DNA of 64,000 nucleotides from Chaetoderma sp. LZ-2023a (taxonomy: Eukaryota > Mollusca > Caudofoveata > Chaetodermatida > Chaetodermatidae), in NCBI GenBank assembly GCA_034401795.1, contig CM067374.1:93526398-93590397 (forward strand). Reading direction: 5' to 3'. Position numbers and translations under genes: made by a program. Below, one piece after another: positions 22,329-33,132 of this stretch (within the stretch, counting starts at the first letter, position 1; every line of letters begins with the position of its first letter). Under the pieces are notes generated by a model that was given only the letters and a program-made list of their open reading frames with translations, ran no database searches and was not told the origin of the DNA.

Positions 22329-24930
22329 CTAGGATCGACTTTGAAGGTTTTGGACATTAAAAACCTGCATCATTCTCAAGTAGACGAGTGCCAGGGCATA
22401 GCGACTGTTGCACACAAGCTGAATTACAAAGATGAGTATCCCTTTGTCTGTTTGAACAGATGGTCCGCCACACATTGATTCAGTTGCCATTCCGTCAGTA
22501 GAATGCTCATCCTTCAACTCAGAGTCTAAAATGAGGTTTAGTCTTCCCGGAATTTGAGCTGCTTTCAGGGTGATCCCCTGATCTAGGCACCAACAAAGCA
22601 GTTTCAATGTCGTCATACATAGACCGCATGACTTCGTTCCGCTCTGGTGGTTGATGTAAGCCGCTACTGTTGAGTTGTCTGATCGAACTAGTATGATCTT
22701 GCCGTGGACTTCCCTGAGGAAATGTTCCAGTGCTAAGATTACTGCTCTCATTTCTGGCAGAATGGAAATCTCTTGAGACTGATCCAGATTCCAAAGCCCT
22801 GATATCTTCCGAGTCTTACAGACAAGCTCTCCATCACTCCATTGATGCATCGGTGTAGACCGTGCTCTGAGAGGTAGATTTTGGAAGAGACATCAATCAC
22901 CCCACAAAGGGATTTTCTCTTTTCATTCACCATTGAAGGTGGTGAATAAGGGGATCCAACACTGACACCTTTGAGCACAGTACGCCGAGACTCTGGGACC
23001 ACTGTCTCATGAGAAATAGATGAATAGACCGCCTGCGGAAGGCTGCCTGTGGGATTACTGGATCCAGAGAACTCATCAACCGCAGCATTCTCAAGTAGAC
23101 CCACGCCAGGACATAACGACGGTTGCACACAAGCTGAATTACTAAATGAGTGATTCCACTTTTTGCTGAGATGGATAAACATATCATATCGCTAGATAGA
23201 ACATGCCCATGCAAACAAACTTCTGAGATGGAACCAGATCTGATTTCTGGTAATTTATTATCCAGCCTAGATCTGTCAATGTTTTGAGAACCATCTCCAG
23301 AATTGCTGATAAACCCCGTTTTGTGTGTGCTTTTAACAGCCAGCCATCTATGTACTTGTCGACTGCTATGTTTCACCTCCAGACGAATATTGTGATAGCA
23401 AGGACCACTCTGGTGAAGAGCTGAGAAGTCATCGAAATTCTGAATGGGAGAGTATTGAATTCCCATTCGCAGTCCTGGAATGTAATTCTCAGGTACCATC
23501 AGAAACTCTTTGCTGTAGGAATGTGAAAATATGCATCCTTTAGCTCTATGGATCTAAACCTTCCAACACCGTTTGAACTATTTACATTTTGAAACTCGGT
23601 GCGTGAATTAATTTGTTGAGTGGCTTTAGAATGAGAATTGGTCTACAACCACCGGTGCTCTGTCACCAGGTTTGTTTGAATAGAAGCCCAGACAATGTCT
23701 GCACAGGTTGAATTACCTCTTAAGATGGATTTTATTTCCTCTTCTACACATAATTTCTGATTTAGATCTCCTGGATTTGGAACCCAGATAGGAACTGGAG
23801 ACAGCAGCAGTGGAGGCTGATTACCAATCAAATCGAAAGCCACAGCAAGACTAACCGGTCCTGTGTAAGCCGCTTTCACTCTTGGATGTGGGAGGCCAGA
23901 CGGCCTCATACAGGCCAATCTAGGGGCTGAGATTGAACCAAGCAATCCAAGAGTGGTACTGTCTCCGGAGCTATCCCTTGCTGCACCAGGGTCCTTGTGG
24001 GAGCCATGACCAGAACCATGCCCACCTCTGGCGGAGTCACGCTCACTTCTGGGCACAGGCTGCCTGGGGTCATGGAGTCTGCTTCCCCACCCCACTGCTG
24101 GCCTACATTGGTATGGTCTTGGCCTACGCTGAGTGGGAAGTTGCCACACACACCCCACCCCACACACCCGCCACCTCTTCTTGGCTGCTGCACTCGAGAA
24201 ACAGGGTGGTGCTACGCGAATGCATTCATGGTGCAACACTTCAAATTGCTCTCGTAGTTCCCTCTATTTACTCACCAGAGTTACTGTCTCCAGGAGGTGC
24301 TTGCAACCATCACCTCTGAAGAGCCCAGGACTCACCATGGGCGCCCTAACGAGTGTATTGAATAGTTCCTGGGATGGGCACAGATTGTCAATGGCATATG
24401 TCGCCTCGCCTGGAAACTCTTGATGACCCTTAGTGTCAAACAGTCTAGTCAGACTGATGTCACCTGGACTGAAATTGGTGATTGCTGGAGGGAAGCGGAG
24501 GTTGATAACACCCTTTGTAACAGATGAGAGACATGTGAGAGGGACTAAATGGTCACTCTTACACTCTCCTCCGAGTCAGGCAGCACAGTATTTAGTGAAT
24601 GCATGGTCTTGCATCCTCGCCCAATGCTATGCAATCAGGGCACAGTATTGCAACGAGGCTATAGCCTGAAGCATGTCAGAATCAATATGACACCACCGCA
24701 CCACATCGCACAATGTGTTTTATGGATTCCTCTGCCTGCTGAATCATGTTTAAAACATGCCCAGCATGAGAAGGAAGACATGGCAGTCGTCGTTGGCTTG
24801 CCCTGAAGCCACAGGTGTTGGACCCATAAGGCAGCCGCCGGGTCTACCAGGAGTTCTGGCTTGACGCCCACCCGCCATTGGCGAAAGTCAAACCAATCTT
24901 CCTCAGTAGCCACTTGGAGCATCACTGGAA
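22329..24930 (-). mobile_element. DIRS-like retroelement, decayed copy 1 (gag, RT, RNase H)
   Basis: Read on the - strand from 24930 down. A gag-like region (24925-24659) has EEDWFDFRQWRVGVKPELLVD and is matched by EDWSDACAWLLTVRPELSVDE in the copy at 57.6 kb. A second gag block near 24330 has RAPMVSPGLFRGDGCKHLLETV. The reverse transcriptase N-part (23643-24239) has VPIWVPNPGDLNQKLCVEEEIKSIL. The palm region (23560-23200) shows LKDAYFH, LPFRIS and KYIDGWLLK (YLDD-type box degraded), then LGWIINYQKS and SQKFVCMGMF. The RNase H part (22850-22519) has YTDAS, PEMRAVILALEHF, VRSDNSTVAAYINHQSG and IPGRLNLILD. This order and these motifs are of the DIRS/Ngaro type. Frames shift often. No tyrosine recombinase and no terminal repeats were found, so the copy is truncated. 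Confidence 0.78.
22368..22450 (-). repeat. Internal duplication inside DIRS copy 1 (unit 1)
   Basis: About 80 bases ('CATTCTCAAGTAGAC', 'GTTGCACACAAGCTGAATTAC') recur at 23087-23165. On the - strand both encode an IQLVCNxRYxLAxVYLRM segment that occurs once in the DIRS copy at 55.9 kb, so this is a duplication or chimera within copy 1. Confidence 0.7.
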
Positions 24931-24983
24931 TGACTGTGGGCCAGACTCGCAGTAATGGAGCCAGTTGGATATAGTAGCATATA

Positions 24984-25178
24984 TTAACCCTTTGCGCACT
25001 GGTGTCAATTTTCTAACTTTTACTGTGCCAATAGCAAAGAAAATGGTGTACATGTTTCAACAATTTTGGTGGATGCGAGTTTCCAGAAAGCCATCTACAA
25101 AATTTGTTGAAAAATAAACACCAGTTCATCTTTTAATTGAATTTAAATTTTTTTAATCTGACAGAGTGATAAGGGTTA
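24984..25178. mobile_element. Family D foldback element, copy D1
   Basis: Starts TTAA then CCCTTTGCGCACTGGTGTC and ends CAGAGTGATAAGGGTTAG. The long inverted arms contain 'TTTCAACAATTTTGGTGG' and 'CAAAATTTGTTGAAAAAT'. Ends of type TTAA-CCCTT are like those of piggyBac-derived non-autonomous elements. Second copy at 50653-50861. Confidence 0.7.
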
Positions 25179-25299
25179 GAGTCTTTGTGACAGTAAGTAT
25201 ACTCTTTAAGTGAAACAAGCAGGACACTAATATTAATACGTATGTTTAATGGATGGATCAACAATTGTTTTGAATGAAGATGGAAGCATAGAGCTGTAA

Positions 25300-25690
25300 T
25301 AGTGATTTATTTCTAACTATTCCACACCCATTTCTAGCTACGCACCGCCCATGCTTCGCGCATGTTGTGATCGATTTACATACATGTACTTTGAATCCAG
25401 AATTCCAAGACTCCCGATTTTCAAGGTAACTATACAGGTAACCTATTGAATATTTTAAACCTAATTTGACTGTGTGCTGTTGTTGCGTATGGCAGCAACA
25501 GCAGCACAGTCAAATTAGTTTCAAAGTTCTGAATCGAATGGGTATTAGTAAATACATCAAAGGAATACAATTCGTACACTTGACGAGCTTCATTAGAGTA
25601 TTTCTGTAAATTATGATCAGGACGTCAGCCTATATGCGACGTAATTGATTATGACATCATATACCTGAGTGACAGATCAGATTCATCTAT
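25300..25690 (+). mobile_element. Family A foldback element, subfamily 2, copy A9
   Basis: Same layout as A6: 'CACCCATTTCTAGCTACGC', TTTCAAGGTAACTATACAGG, hairpin about 25445-25535 with GCTGTTGTTGC/GCAGCAACAGC centre, then 'AGGACGTCAGCC' and 'GATTATGACATCATATACC'. Confidence 0.68.
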
Positions 25691-25727
25691 TACATGTACC
25701 ATATAATTACCTGTACTATGTTACTTA

Positions 25728-25817
25728 GGCCGTGTTCTCACTAGAGACCTAATCAGGAGTAACGCCATACTGAGATATGGCGTTATTCTTGATTAACTCT
25801 CTAGTGAGAACACGGCC
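25728..25817. mobile_element. 90-bp PIF/Harbinger-like palindromic MITE
   Basis: Nearly the whole element is one hairpin. The ends are GGCCGTGTTCTCACTAGAGA and its inverse, and the arms continue through 'TAACGCCATA/TATGGCGTTA' to a centre of a few bases. It is bounded on both sides by TTA (25725-25727 and 25818-25820), the 3-base target duplication type (TWA) of PIF/Harbinger elements. Confidence 0.8.
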
Positions 25818-25820
25818 TTA

Positions 25821-26295
25821 GATTACGAATATAGACAAGGGATTTAACTTGAGCACTTTGGTTACAACCATAATGTATGAAATAATAATTTCAGTGTCCT
25901 GCTAATCCACCATTATGCCACTTCTTGAAACATGTTCATTTCACATAGAATATGAATATAAACTGAACTCAACTTCTTTACTAACAGGTTAGTGTGCATT
26001 CAACACATGCAACATCAGATGAAACAGATCGTTTATCAGTGTCCGTTAATTTATAACACTGTATATAAACCAATCATCTTGTTTCAATTCAATAAGAGGG
26101 ATGGGTAGAATGCAAAACAAAAACAAGAAAATAAGGAAGTTAAAAGATTTATTTTCAAACTATAAAACAAAATACTTGAATGTAAAAGCGAGAGATAAGA
26201 GATGAGAATGATGAAATCATGTTCCTATGGTAACATCAACCAATCACCAGACCAATACTAGAAACCACTGGATTTAGCTTGAATGTTGGGGTATT
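25821..26295. other. Spacer
   Basis: Nothing recognised. Confidence 0.5.
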
Positions 26296-26300
26296 ATTGG

Positions 26301-26302
26301 TA

Positions 26303-26353
<51 letters not shown>

Positions 26354-26356
26354 TAC
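26301..26356. repeat. (ATT)n microsatellite
   Basis: About 17 ATT units. Confidence 0.95.
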
Positions 26357-26403
26357 TACTCGCAAGACCCACAAAATATTAAGCAAGTAAATAACAAATA
26401 AAT

Positions 26404-26508
26404 GTACTACTGCTACTACTACTACTGCTACTACTACTGCTGCTACTGCTGCTACTTCAACTGCTACTACCACTACCACCACCACCACCACCACTACTAC
26501 TCACACTT
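26404..26508. repeat. Compound (CTA/CTG/CCA)n trinucleotide repeat
   Basis: Mixed ACT, GCT, ACC trinucleotides. The translated poly-Val/Ala frame on the - strand is an artefact. Confidence 0.9.
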
Positions 26509-26959
26509 GTTATTACACAAAGATGGCATGAAAACTAACGAAAATTATCAACTAAGAAGCTGAAAGCGAAATACTAACTTCGTACAAAACAAGTATAAAC
26601 TAGGAGTAAAACTGATAATTATTAGGGCATTAATTTAAACAAAACATAACTAAGTAAGACAAACTGAAGGTGTAATCTTTATACCTGATTGTAAAAATGA
26701 CCTAAGGACTGGATCCAAGGAAACAAGTAGGACCTAACTAGGAAAAGGACTACGATAATGAATCACACTAAGATTAGTTACGATGTAACAATATTTTTGT
26801 CAAAATTTTGAAAATTATTTTTTGCCTAGAAGCCATTGCTAAAATATGGAACCTGCTCATGAAATTTTACCCAGCTGAGCTCCATCAAAGAGTACAAAGA
26901 TTAGAATCCGTCTCTACCAGACAACACAACATCAACTGTTCTTATAACGGAAGGACACT

Positions 26960-27300
26960 TTTCTACACCTACACCCGGCCATTTCTAGCTAAGCTCTGCC
27001 AACTTTTATTTACAGCCACTGCAATCAATTTAAAACTTTGAAACCTGAATCCCCAGAATCAAAATTACAAGGTAACTATACTGGAAAGCTGATGAACAGC
27101 TCCCAGTCAAATCAGTTTCTAAATATTCAGCAAAATGTTTATTATACTGTAAATTCATCAAAGACATACAATTTGTACACATTACTGAGAGCTTTTTATT
27201 TTGCAGATGGAGATTTGTCATTTTGATTGTGGCATCAGCTAACTAGTGACGTCTTCGATTATGATTACAGATACTTAAGTGACAGAGACAGATGTCTCCA
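26960..27300 (+). mobile_element. Family A foldback element, subfamily 2, degraded copy A10
   Basis: 'CATTTCTAGCTAAGCTC', 'TTACAAGGTAACTATACTGG', half of the hairpin only ('AGCTCCCAGTCAAATCAGTTTC'), and an ATACAATTTGTACAC block. The left arm of the palindrome is lost. Confidence 0.55.
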
Positions 27301-27932
27301 TTGTCAAAATATATCGAATACCTTCCTGTATGGTGTCAAATAATAGTATTTCAGAGATTAATATATATACAATATCGTGGCTCTATGAATCGTATGTTAA
27401 TTACTATGGAGACTTTTAAAACTTTAAACCATTTATGAGAAAACATATGTTATAAAAACTAGACTATTGAAAATTCAGATTCCTAAAACATATTCGATTT
27501 AATATGATTAATGGTATTCAGTTTGGAAACAATGTTGTTGTTAGTCATTGCTGTCTATGATGGTAACATATTTCCGTGACATGGTTCAAAAGCTGCACAC
27601 CAACCTTTCTTCTACTGACACTGTAATAACTAAACTCCTGAGCCCGTATGCATAAAGGAAGTGTAACTTTACACTAGTTTAAGCAAAACTTAGTTTAGTT
27701 AACCCACTGTTTGTGGTTTAACAAAATCGGTATGCGCGAGGGGCTGTTTAAGTAAACTCGGGGTAGCTAAACCAAGGTTAAGCATAACGTTAGTTTATCA
27801 GTAAACCATTGTTTAGTGTCAAAAATTTGTCAATTTCGCGGCAAGCTGTTAGTCGACGACGGTCATAAAAGCATGCAATGACTCGCGACATGCATTTAGG
27901 TCTACACGTTTTCAGTTGACATTATACCCAAT

Positions 27933-29087
27933 ATGAAGCAAACAGAGAAAGGTAGGCCTGCGTGTGCCGAGCTAAATGATACTGCAACGTTACGCAAACG
28001 ATCCAAAAATTGGGACAATGCCGAAATGGAATTTTTAGTTAACTCAATCCGTGATTGTCTAAATGTTCTTGAAGATAAGAAAACTGATGCCGGGATCAAT
28101 CGAAAGAAGGCAACTACTTGGTCCAATGTCTTCACAACACATTGCGAAATTTGGTGAAACAAGAACTGTAAAGAAGCTGTTCCCCCCCCCCCCCCACACA
28201 CCCCCCCCCCCCACCCCCATGAAAACCTTTTTTTGGGGGACACCATATATGATGGCCCCCAAAATAAGTGATTGTGCCTGAAATTTGCTTGAAATCACTA
28301 TTTAGAGGTGTCAAACAATTTTTGTGGGAAGACCCCGGACCCCCTGTTAATGGTAGGTCAACACCCCTCCCCAGGTTCGGTTGGGGTCCGTCCACCCAAT
28401 CTCAAAATCGTTCCGCCGCCCTTACCCAGTGGTTCTTGATAGGATAATTACGCATTTCACATCTGAGCCGACCGAAAACGGCACGTGCAGGGCTCTTATG
28501 AAATGCCCATTAAAGACCAAAAGAGGACTTTTATTAAATATCATCACTGGAATGACTGGCCCAATAAATGAGCCAGTCATTCCAGTGTTAAAATATAAAA
28601 ATTAGTCTTCTCTTGACCTGCAAATGGTCATCTCCTTGGAGAAAATTGAAATTTTATGTACAAAATTTCGCCATCTATTTTCAGCGTGCCTAGCAACGAA
28701 GGAGACGATGGTGATGATACCTTAGAGCTTGTAGAAGAGACATCCCAGCAATCAGAAATGAGTAAATCGACATCAGATGAGTCACAGCCTGGCACATCCA
28801 CCGGTATTGCTACGTCACAGCTGTTAGGTACACGGATTATAACCGCGAACAAGCGAAAGAGCAATCTGCCTCTTTCACAAGTAATCTCCGCCGAAGATCA
28901 GCTGATAATATTTGCCAAATATGAACACGAGCTAACGATGAAACAATTACGAGAAAAACATCAAGTCAAAATGGACATTCTAGAACTTAAGCGAAAGACA
29001 GCATCTCTGAAATGGGAATATGCACAACGTCAGCACCCGAACATCTCAGTTGCTGACCAAGGAAGTGATGCCGCAAGCCGAACCTAG
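27933..29087 (+). CDS. Harbinger Myb/SANT-like DNA-binding protein (two exons)
   Basis: The accessory protein that PIF/Harbinger transposons need, thought to bring the nuclease to transposon ends and the nucleus. Exon 1 (27933-28153) starts MKQTEKGRPACAEL and shows a trihelix/Myb-like core: SKNWDNAEMEFLVNSI, then RKKATTWSNVF. A donor TTG|GTGAAA ends it at 28153. Exon 2 (28685-29087) follows the acceptor atctattttcag. The split codon joins two bases from exon 1 with one from exon 2 and the frame stays open, which supports this intron of 531 bases. Exon 2 gives an acidic, Ser/Thr-rich stretch, then a KRKSNLPLSQ region and a C-terminal coiled coil (YEHELTMKQLREKHQVKMD, ELKRKTASLKWEY), ending at 29087. 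About 208 residues, no internal stop: possibly intact. Confidence 0.72.
28160..28684. other. Intron of the Harbinger gene with nested repeats
   Basis: Holds C-runs (28183-28220), a 'TTTTTTTGGGGGACACC/GGCCCCCAAAA' repeat fragment, and a family B hairpin fragment around 28500-28625 (AATGACTGGCCCA/GAGCCAGTCATTCCAGT). These were inserted after or during the life of the transposon family. Confidence 0.6.
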
Positions 29088-29348
29088 GATACCTATCACG
29101 TCACATTTTCTTTCACGTCATTCACAAACGTGTTATGTTCTATTGGTGAACATTCCTATTGATTTCCATTAATCAGTTATCTTATACGCCTATTATTATT
29201 GAAATGTCGTTGACAATATATTGGAACAAAATCCGTTATATTTTAGACGTGTAGATATATCGTTTATGGTTGAGAATCCGTATTATATGATTTGATTGTT
29301 CAACTTTAATAGTTCGTTACATTAGAGATTATTTCCTGAATCACCCAC

Positions 29349-30413
29349 ATGTTTAAGATCATGGCACGCCAGTTAGATGCGTTACATAATGTGCGGCGTC
29401 TTCATCGTATTGATGCATTACGTCATTTCAGAAGAGTGTGTCAATTCAGAGACAGACAAAATCCTTTTGAATATTACAATGACGACGAATTTCGTCAGAG
29501 ATTTCGTTTCACAAAAGAAAACACAATCTTCATTATCGATTTAATAGCAGACAGGATTAGCCATAACACACATCGCAATTATTCATTGCCTCCGTACCGC
29601 CATGTACTGATAACTCTCAGATTCTATGGTAATGGTGCATTTCAGATTACAACTGCAGATCACATTCAAGTCCATCAAGCTACTGTGAGCAGAACTGTTA
29701 GACGCGTTACCGTGGCGTTGGCACAAATGAGAGCAGCCTTTGTTACCATGCCCCGAACTCGGAATGCAACCCGTGACACACACCGAGCATTCCATGATAT
29801 GCATGGTTTTCCAAATGTGGTGGGACTTATCGATTGTACACATGTTAGAATATCTAACCCCGGTGGTGAAGAGGCTGCGCGTTTCCTCAATAGAAGGGTT
29901 ATCATTCCATTAATGTGCAGGTCATATGTTATGCAGACCCTTTGATTACAAACATAGTTTGCACGATGGCCAGGAAGTACACATGATTCGCGAATTTTTT
30001 ATGAGTCGCAAATAAAAAACGAGTTTGAGGATGGCAGAATTTCAGGTTATTTGCTCGGTGATGCGGGATACCCATGTTTGCCATATTTAATGACGCCTCT
30101 TCGCAATCCCTTGACACAAGGTGAGCGCAACTATAATAGGAGCCAAAGAAGTACGCGATCTCTAATTGAAAGAATGTTCGGCATTTGGAAACGAAGATTT
30201 GCTTGTCTGCACTACAACTTGAGGGTAAAATTTGAAACGAGTATGCTAGTTATAGTTGCTACTGCAGTTTTGCATAACATAGCGGTACTTCGGCGAGATC
30301 CGACAGACTTTGAAGGGGAGTTGGATGACGATCCACCAGTAGATGTGGTAATTCAAGAGCCAAGGCAGGGAGTACGTGTGCGTACAAGGTTAATCGAAGA
30401 TCATTTTGAGTAA
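29349..30413 (+). pseudogene. HARBI1-type DDE nuclease (transposase), two compensating frameshifts
   Basis: The catalytic DDE nuclease of Harbinger transposons. The start is ATG 29349 or 29361. It has a helical N-terminal DNA-binding part (YYNDDEFRQRFRFTKENTIFIIDL, VSRTVRRVTVAL), then the first catalytic Asp in VVGLIDCTHVRI (29816-29850). The second Asp is in WPGSTHDSRIFYES (about 29970-30010), GDAGYPC follows at 30058-30078, and the catalytic Glu is in RSLIERMFGIWKRRF (30157-30200). The frame is lost by one base at about 29895 (after FLNRR, before GYHSINVQ) and restored by one extra base at about 29963 (before ARWPGS), giving a short wrong-frame stretch that ends in TGA at 29943-29945. All three acidic residues survive. 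The C-terminal acidic tail ends at 30413. Apart from the two indels it looks young. Confidence 0.88.
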
Positions 30414-30874
30414 ATATGACGATGTTCATTTCATTAGACTTACAAAATCAGTAATGTAGTGTTGATGAAATGATATTTCCGTTACACAGTCGGATATACG
30501 GGCAATCTTTCATCGGTATCAATATTGTAAACCCAGTTAAGTTATCAATTTTGTAAAAGTAATTTGTGTTTACAACACAAAGCATTAATGATTAATATAC
30601 TGTATTAATATATCTATGTCGATTTATTTTGGAATGTCATTATTATTATCATCATCATTTTCCCCCACCTACTCGTTTATCCTACTCCTCTTGAGCCTCC
30701 GTATTACACGCTTCATCTTTCTTCTCGCCGATGTGTCTGCCTCGTCACCTAGCCACCGCCACCCACCCCCTCTGTCCCATCACCTCGTCATCACCCTCCT
30801 CTTCCCCATCTCCATTTTCCATGCTAATCTCCATTTTGTTAGTACCCATATTCCATTCCACGCGAACGAATCAT

Positions 30875-30980
30875 CACCATCACCATCTTCATCATCATCA
30901 TCGTCGTCTACATCATCATCATCATCACCATCATCATCATTACCATCGTCGTCATCACCATCATCGTCATCATCAGTAAT
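30875..30980. repeat. (CAT/ATC)n microsatellite
   Basis: Imperfect CAT trinucleotides inside the Harbinger 3' part. The overlapping poly-Ser, poly-His and poly-Asp frames are artefacts. Confidence 0.9.
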
Positions 30981-31374
30981 CATATCACTTCATGAATGAA
31001 ATTAGAACGAGTAATATCGGATCATTTTGGAAGTAACACCACGCTTAAACCTACCCCCGAGTAGGTTTAGTAAAACTGGGATATTTTGAGGTATTTGCAC
31101 CTTTGTTTAAACTAAACCAGTTTTATCCATATCGTCTATTAAACTGAGTTTAATAATAACCCACTGTTTATCTTAAGCCACCTTTATGCATATGAACAGT
31201 GGTGTAAATCAATGGGTTTAATTATTAACCCACGGTTTACCTTAACCCATCTTTATGCATACGAACAGTGGTGTAAATGCAGTTACACAGGGTTTACGCT
31301 AAAATCTCCCTAAACCACCTTTATGCATACGGGCCCTGGGATATAGTGGCAAGAGTTATAATCAAGCCATGTAA

Positions 31375-31412
31375 TAATAATAATAATAATAAATAATAAT
31401 AATAATAATAAT
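31375..31412. repeat. (TAA)n microsatellite
   Basis: Short ATA/TAA array just outside the Harbinger right end. Confidence 0.9.
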
Positions 31413-31930
31413 GTTAGGATCCTTTTCTAACTATATCCTAGCCCCTTCAAGTTAAGCTCCACACACTTTTTACCGTGTTGTAATTGATTTATACTTTGAA
31501 TCATCCTGAATTCCTAGAATGCCAATTTCTAGCTAATGGTACCGGTGAACTATTGAATATTTTGAACCTAATTTGACAGCGGGGCTGTTGCTGCCTACGC
31601 AGCACCCGCTCTCAGTCAAATTAGTTTCAAACTATCCAACAGAATGTTTATTTTGAACCTAATTTGGCTGAGGGCTGTTGCTTCCTACGCAGCAACAGCT
31701 CCCAGTCAAATTAGTTTCAAACTATCCAACAGAATGTTTATTTTGAACCTAATTTGGCTGAGGGCTGTTGCTTCCTACACAACAACAGCTCCAACTCAAA
31801 TTAGTTTCAAACTATCCAACAGAATGTTTATTTTGAACCTAATTTGGCTGAGGGCTGTTGCTTCCTACACAGCAACAGCTCCAACTCAAATTAGTTTCAA
31901 ACTATCCAACAGAATGTTTATTAAACAGTA
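31413..31930 (+). mobile_element. Family A foldback element, subfamily 2, with tandem hairpins (A11)
   Basis: Left part as in A9 (TTCTAACTATATCCTAGCCCC, AATTTCTAGCTAATGG). It is followed by one family A hairpin and three more head-to-tail copies of a 90-base unit (ends of the block at 31650, 31740, 31830, 31920), each containing a complete hairpin: TTTTGAACCTAATTTGGCTG arm, GCTGTTGC centre, inverse arm. Since 90 is divisible by three the array stays open in one frame, so the 95-residue repetitive ORF there is not a gene. Confidence 0.75.
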
Positions 31931-32078
31931 AATTCACCATAACAAATATACAACAGCTTATCTGTAGTTTTCTGGAAATTGATAGTCACAGAGTTCAGGG
32001 ATTGATCGATCCCAAAACAAGCGAAGTGTGGGTGAAGCTTATCTAGAGATGAATGGGGTAAAGCTAAAGCTGGATTCC
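31931..32078 (-). mobile_element. Family A right end in inverse orientation, fused to A11
   Basis: 'TTTTCTGGAAATTGATAGTCAC', 'GATCGATCCC' and 'GGGTAAAGCTAAAGCTGGATTCC' are the left half of a family A element read backwards, so A11 is a head-to-head chimera. Confidence 0.6.
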
Positions 32079-32865
32079 TTAATTGATTATGATGCCAGAT
32101 ACCTGAAGGGCAAACAGGATCCTTTCATTATAGTAATTCCCAACATTCAAGTGCAGCATTCTACAAAAAAACAAACATCCAGTAAATATCACGAACACAT
32201 AACATTCATGAAGCACTCCGACATGGTATGAATCAGAAAATTCACGTTCAATGCAAAATTCTACAAATATACAATTGCCACACCGCAAACCAAAACCACT
32301 TTGGAACATTCTTCGTACGATATATATATTTATAACATAATTTTTTATTGAAATATATTACTATATATTATTTAATCCACTAGATAAAGTAATGCTTTAC
32401 CAGCTATCTGGCTATGTTTCTATGCTAGTCTTCAGTAAGCTTAACAAGGGATTAAGTAAGTATTGTGGTAATCAGAGATTGATCATTAATACCTGGACTG
32501 AGGATGTGGAACAAACTGAGTCTATCATTAAAGGTTCTAGTACAGATTTGCCACTTTCTTTTAACCTGTAAACTGAAATTTCAAATTTCTAAAGCTTCAA
32601 TTTGCTTTGAAATTAGTACTTATTTTGGAAACAGAGTGGATGAGAGCGATTGATGTCTAAGACACCAACCATTTTCATCAATGTTGTTACCAAAATATTC
32701 ACCTACTTTTCTTCTACTGACTAAGCCTATGACATAACAGCTGTTCTGTTGTACTGAAAAGAAGTAGTGTTTAAAACCTACCAATAACATAGTGCTATCA
32801 ATAAACTTTCGTTTTCGGTAACTGTTATGTGTCCAGGCATTGTTACTTTCAGTCTGTAATGACCA
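32079..32865. other. AT-rich spacer
   Basis: Nothing recognised. It includes a tract of TA-rich DNA at 32330-32375. Confidence 0.5.
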
Positions 32866-33132
32866 CATTTGGTCAAGAAACTAAAAATATTTTCGCATTG
32901 AATGTCCATTTGCAGACCAAGAAGACATTTTTGAAAATTTACCACTGGAATGTTATCGGTTACCGAGCCAATCATCATTCAAGTGGCAAATTTTCAAAAA
33001 TAGTCTTCTCATGGCGTGCAAATTGACATTGCTTAAGACAACTGAAGAGGCCAGTTTTGGCCGACTTCATCATGAAAGGTTTATCAAAACAACTGCAGAA
33101 GCCGTTTTTGGCTGATATAAGTGTCAAAGGCG
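32866..33132. mobile_element. Family B foldback element, copy B1
   Basis: Family B consensus layout: TTAA, CCCTTTAATGGTCAA, GTCCATTTGCAGGCCAAGAG, a hairpin (GACTATTTTTGAAAATTTACC, ACTGGAATGACTGGCTCGG and inverse), TTGGCCTGCAAATGGACATT, then TTAAAGGGTTAA. Here the hairpin is clear ('ATTTACCACTGGAATG' and 'CAAGTGGCAAATTTTC') but the TTAA ends are worn. Confidence 0.7.

Larger units (their letters stand above)
27641..31335 (+). mobile_element. Two-gene PIF/Harbinger transposon, nearly complete
   Basis: A cut-and-paste DNA transposon of 3695 bases. Its ends are inverted: AGCCCGTATGCATAAAGG at left, GGCCCGTATGCATAAAGG read inward at right. It is flanked by CTG on both sides (27638-27640, 31336-31338), a 3-base duplication of the size expected for the superfamily. 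It carries, in the same direction, a Myb-like DNA-binding protein with one intron and a HARBI1-type nuclease. At the right end a subterminal segment (TTTATGCATAYGAACAGTGG, TGTAAAT) is repeated at about 31190 and 31253. A (CAT/ATC)n microsatellite lies at 30875-30980. Inside the intron of the first gene sit a C-rich repeat and a family B fragment. Confidence 0.9.

Noticed and set aside
24133-24806. + strand ORFs in the DIRS region
   Set aside because: They are antisense shadows of the - strand gag; the motifs recur only on the - strand in the second DIRS copy.
26294-26494. Poly-Val/Asn ORF
   Set aside because: Translation of trinucleotide microsatellites.
30616-30999. Ser-rich 127-residue ORF in the Harbinger 3' part
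   Set aside because: Mostly a CAT microsatellite in three frames.
31644-31931. 95-residue repetitive protein with three 30-residue units
   Set aside because: It is the translation of a 90-base tandem hairpin repeat of family A; no start context, no homology and the same DNA is non-coding elsewhere.
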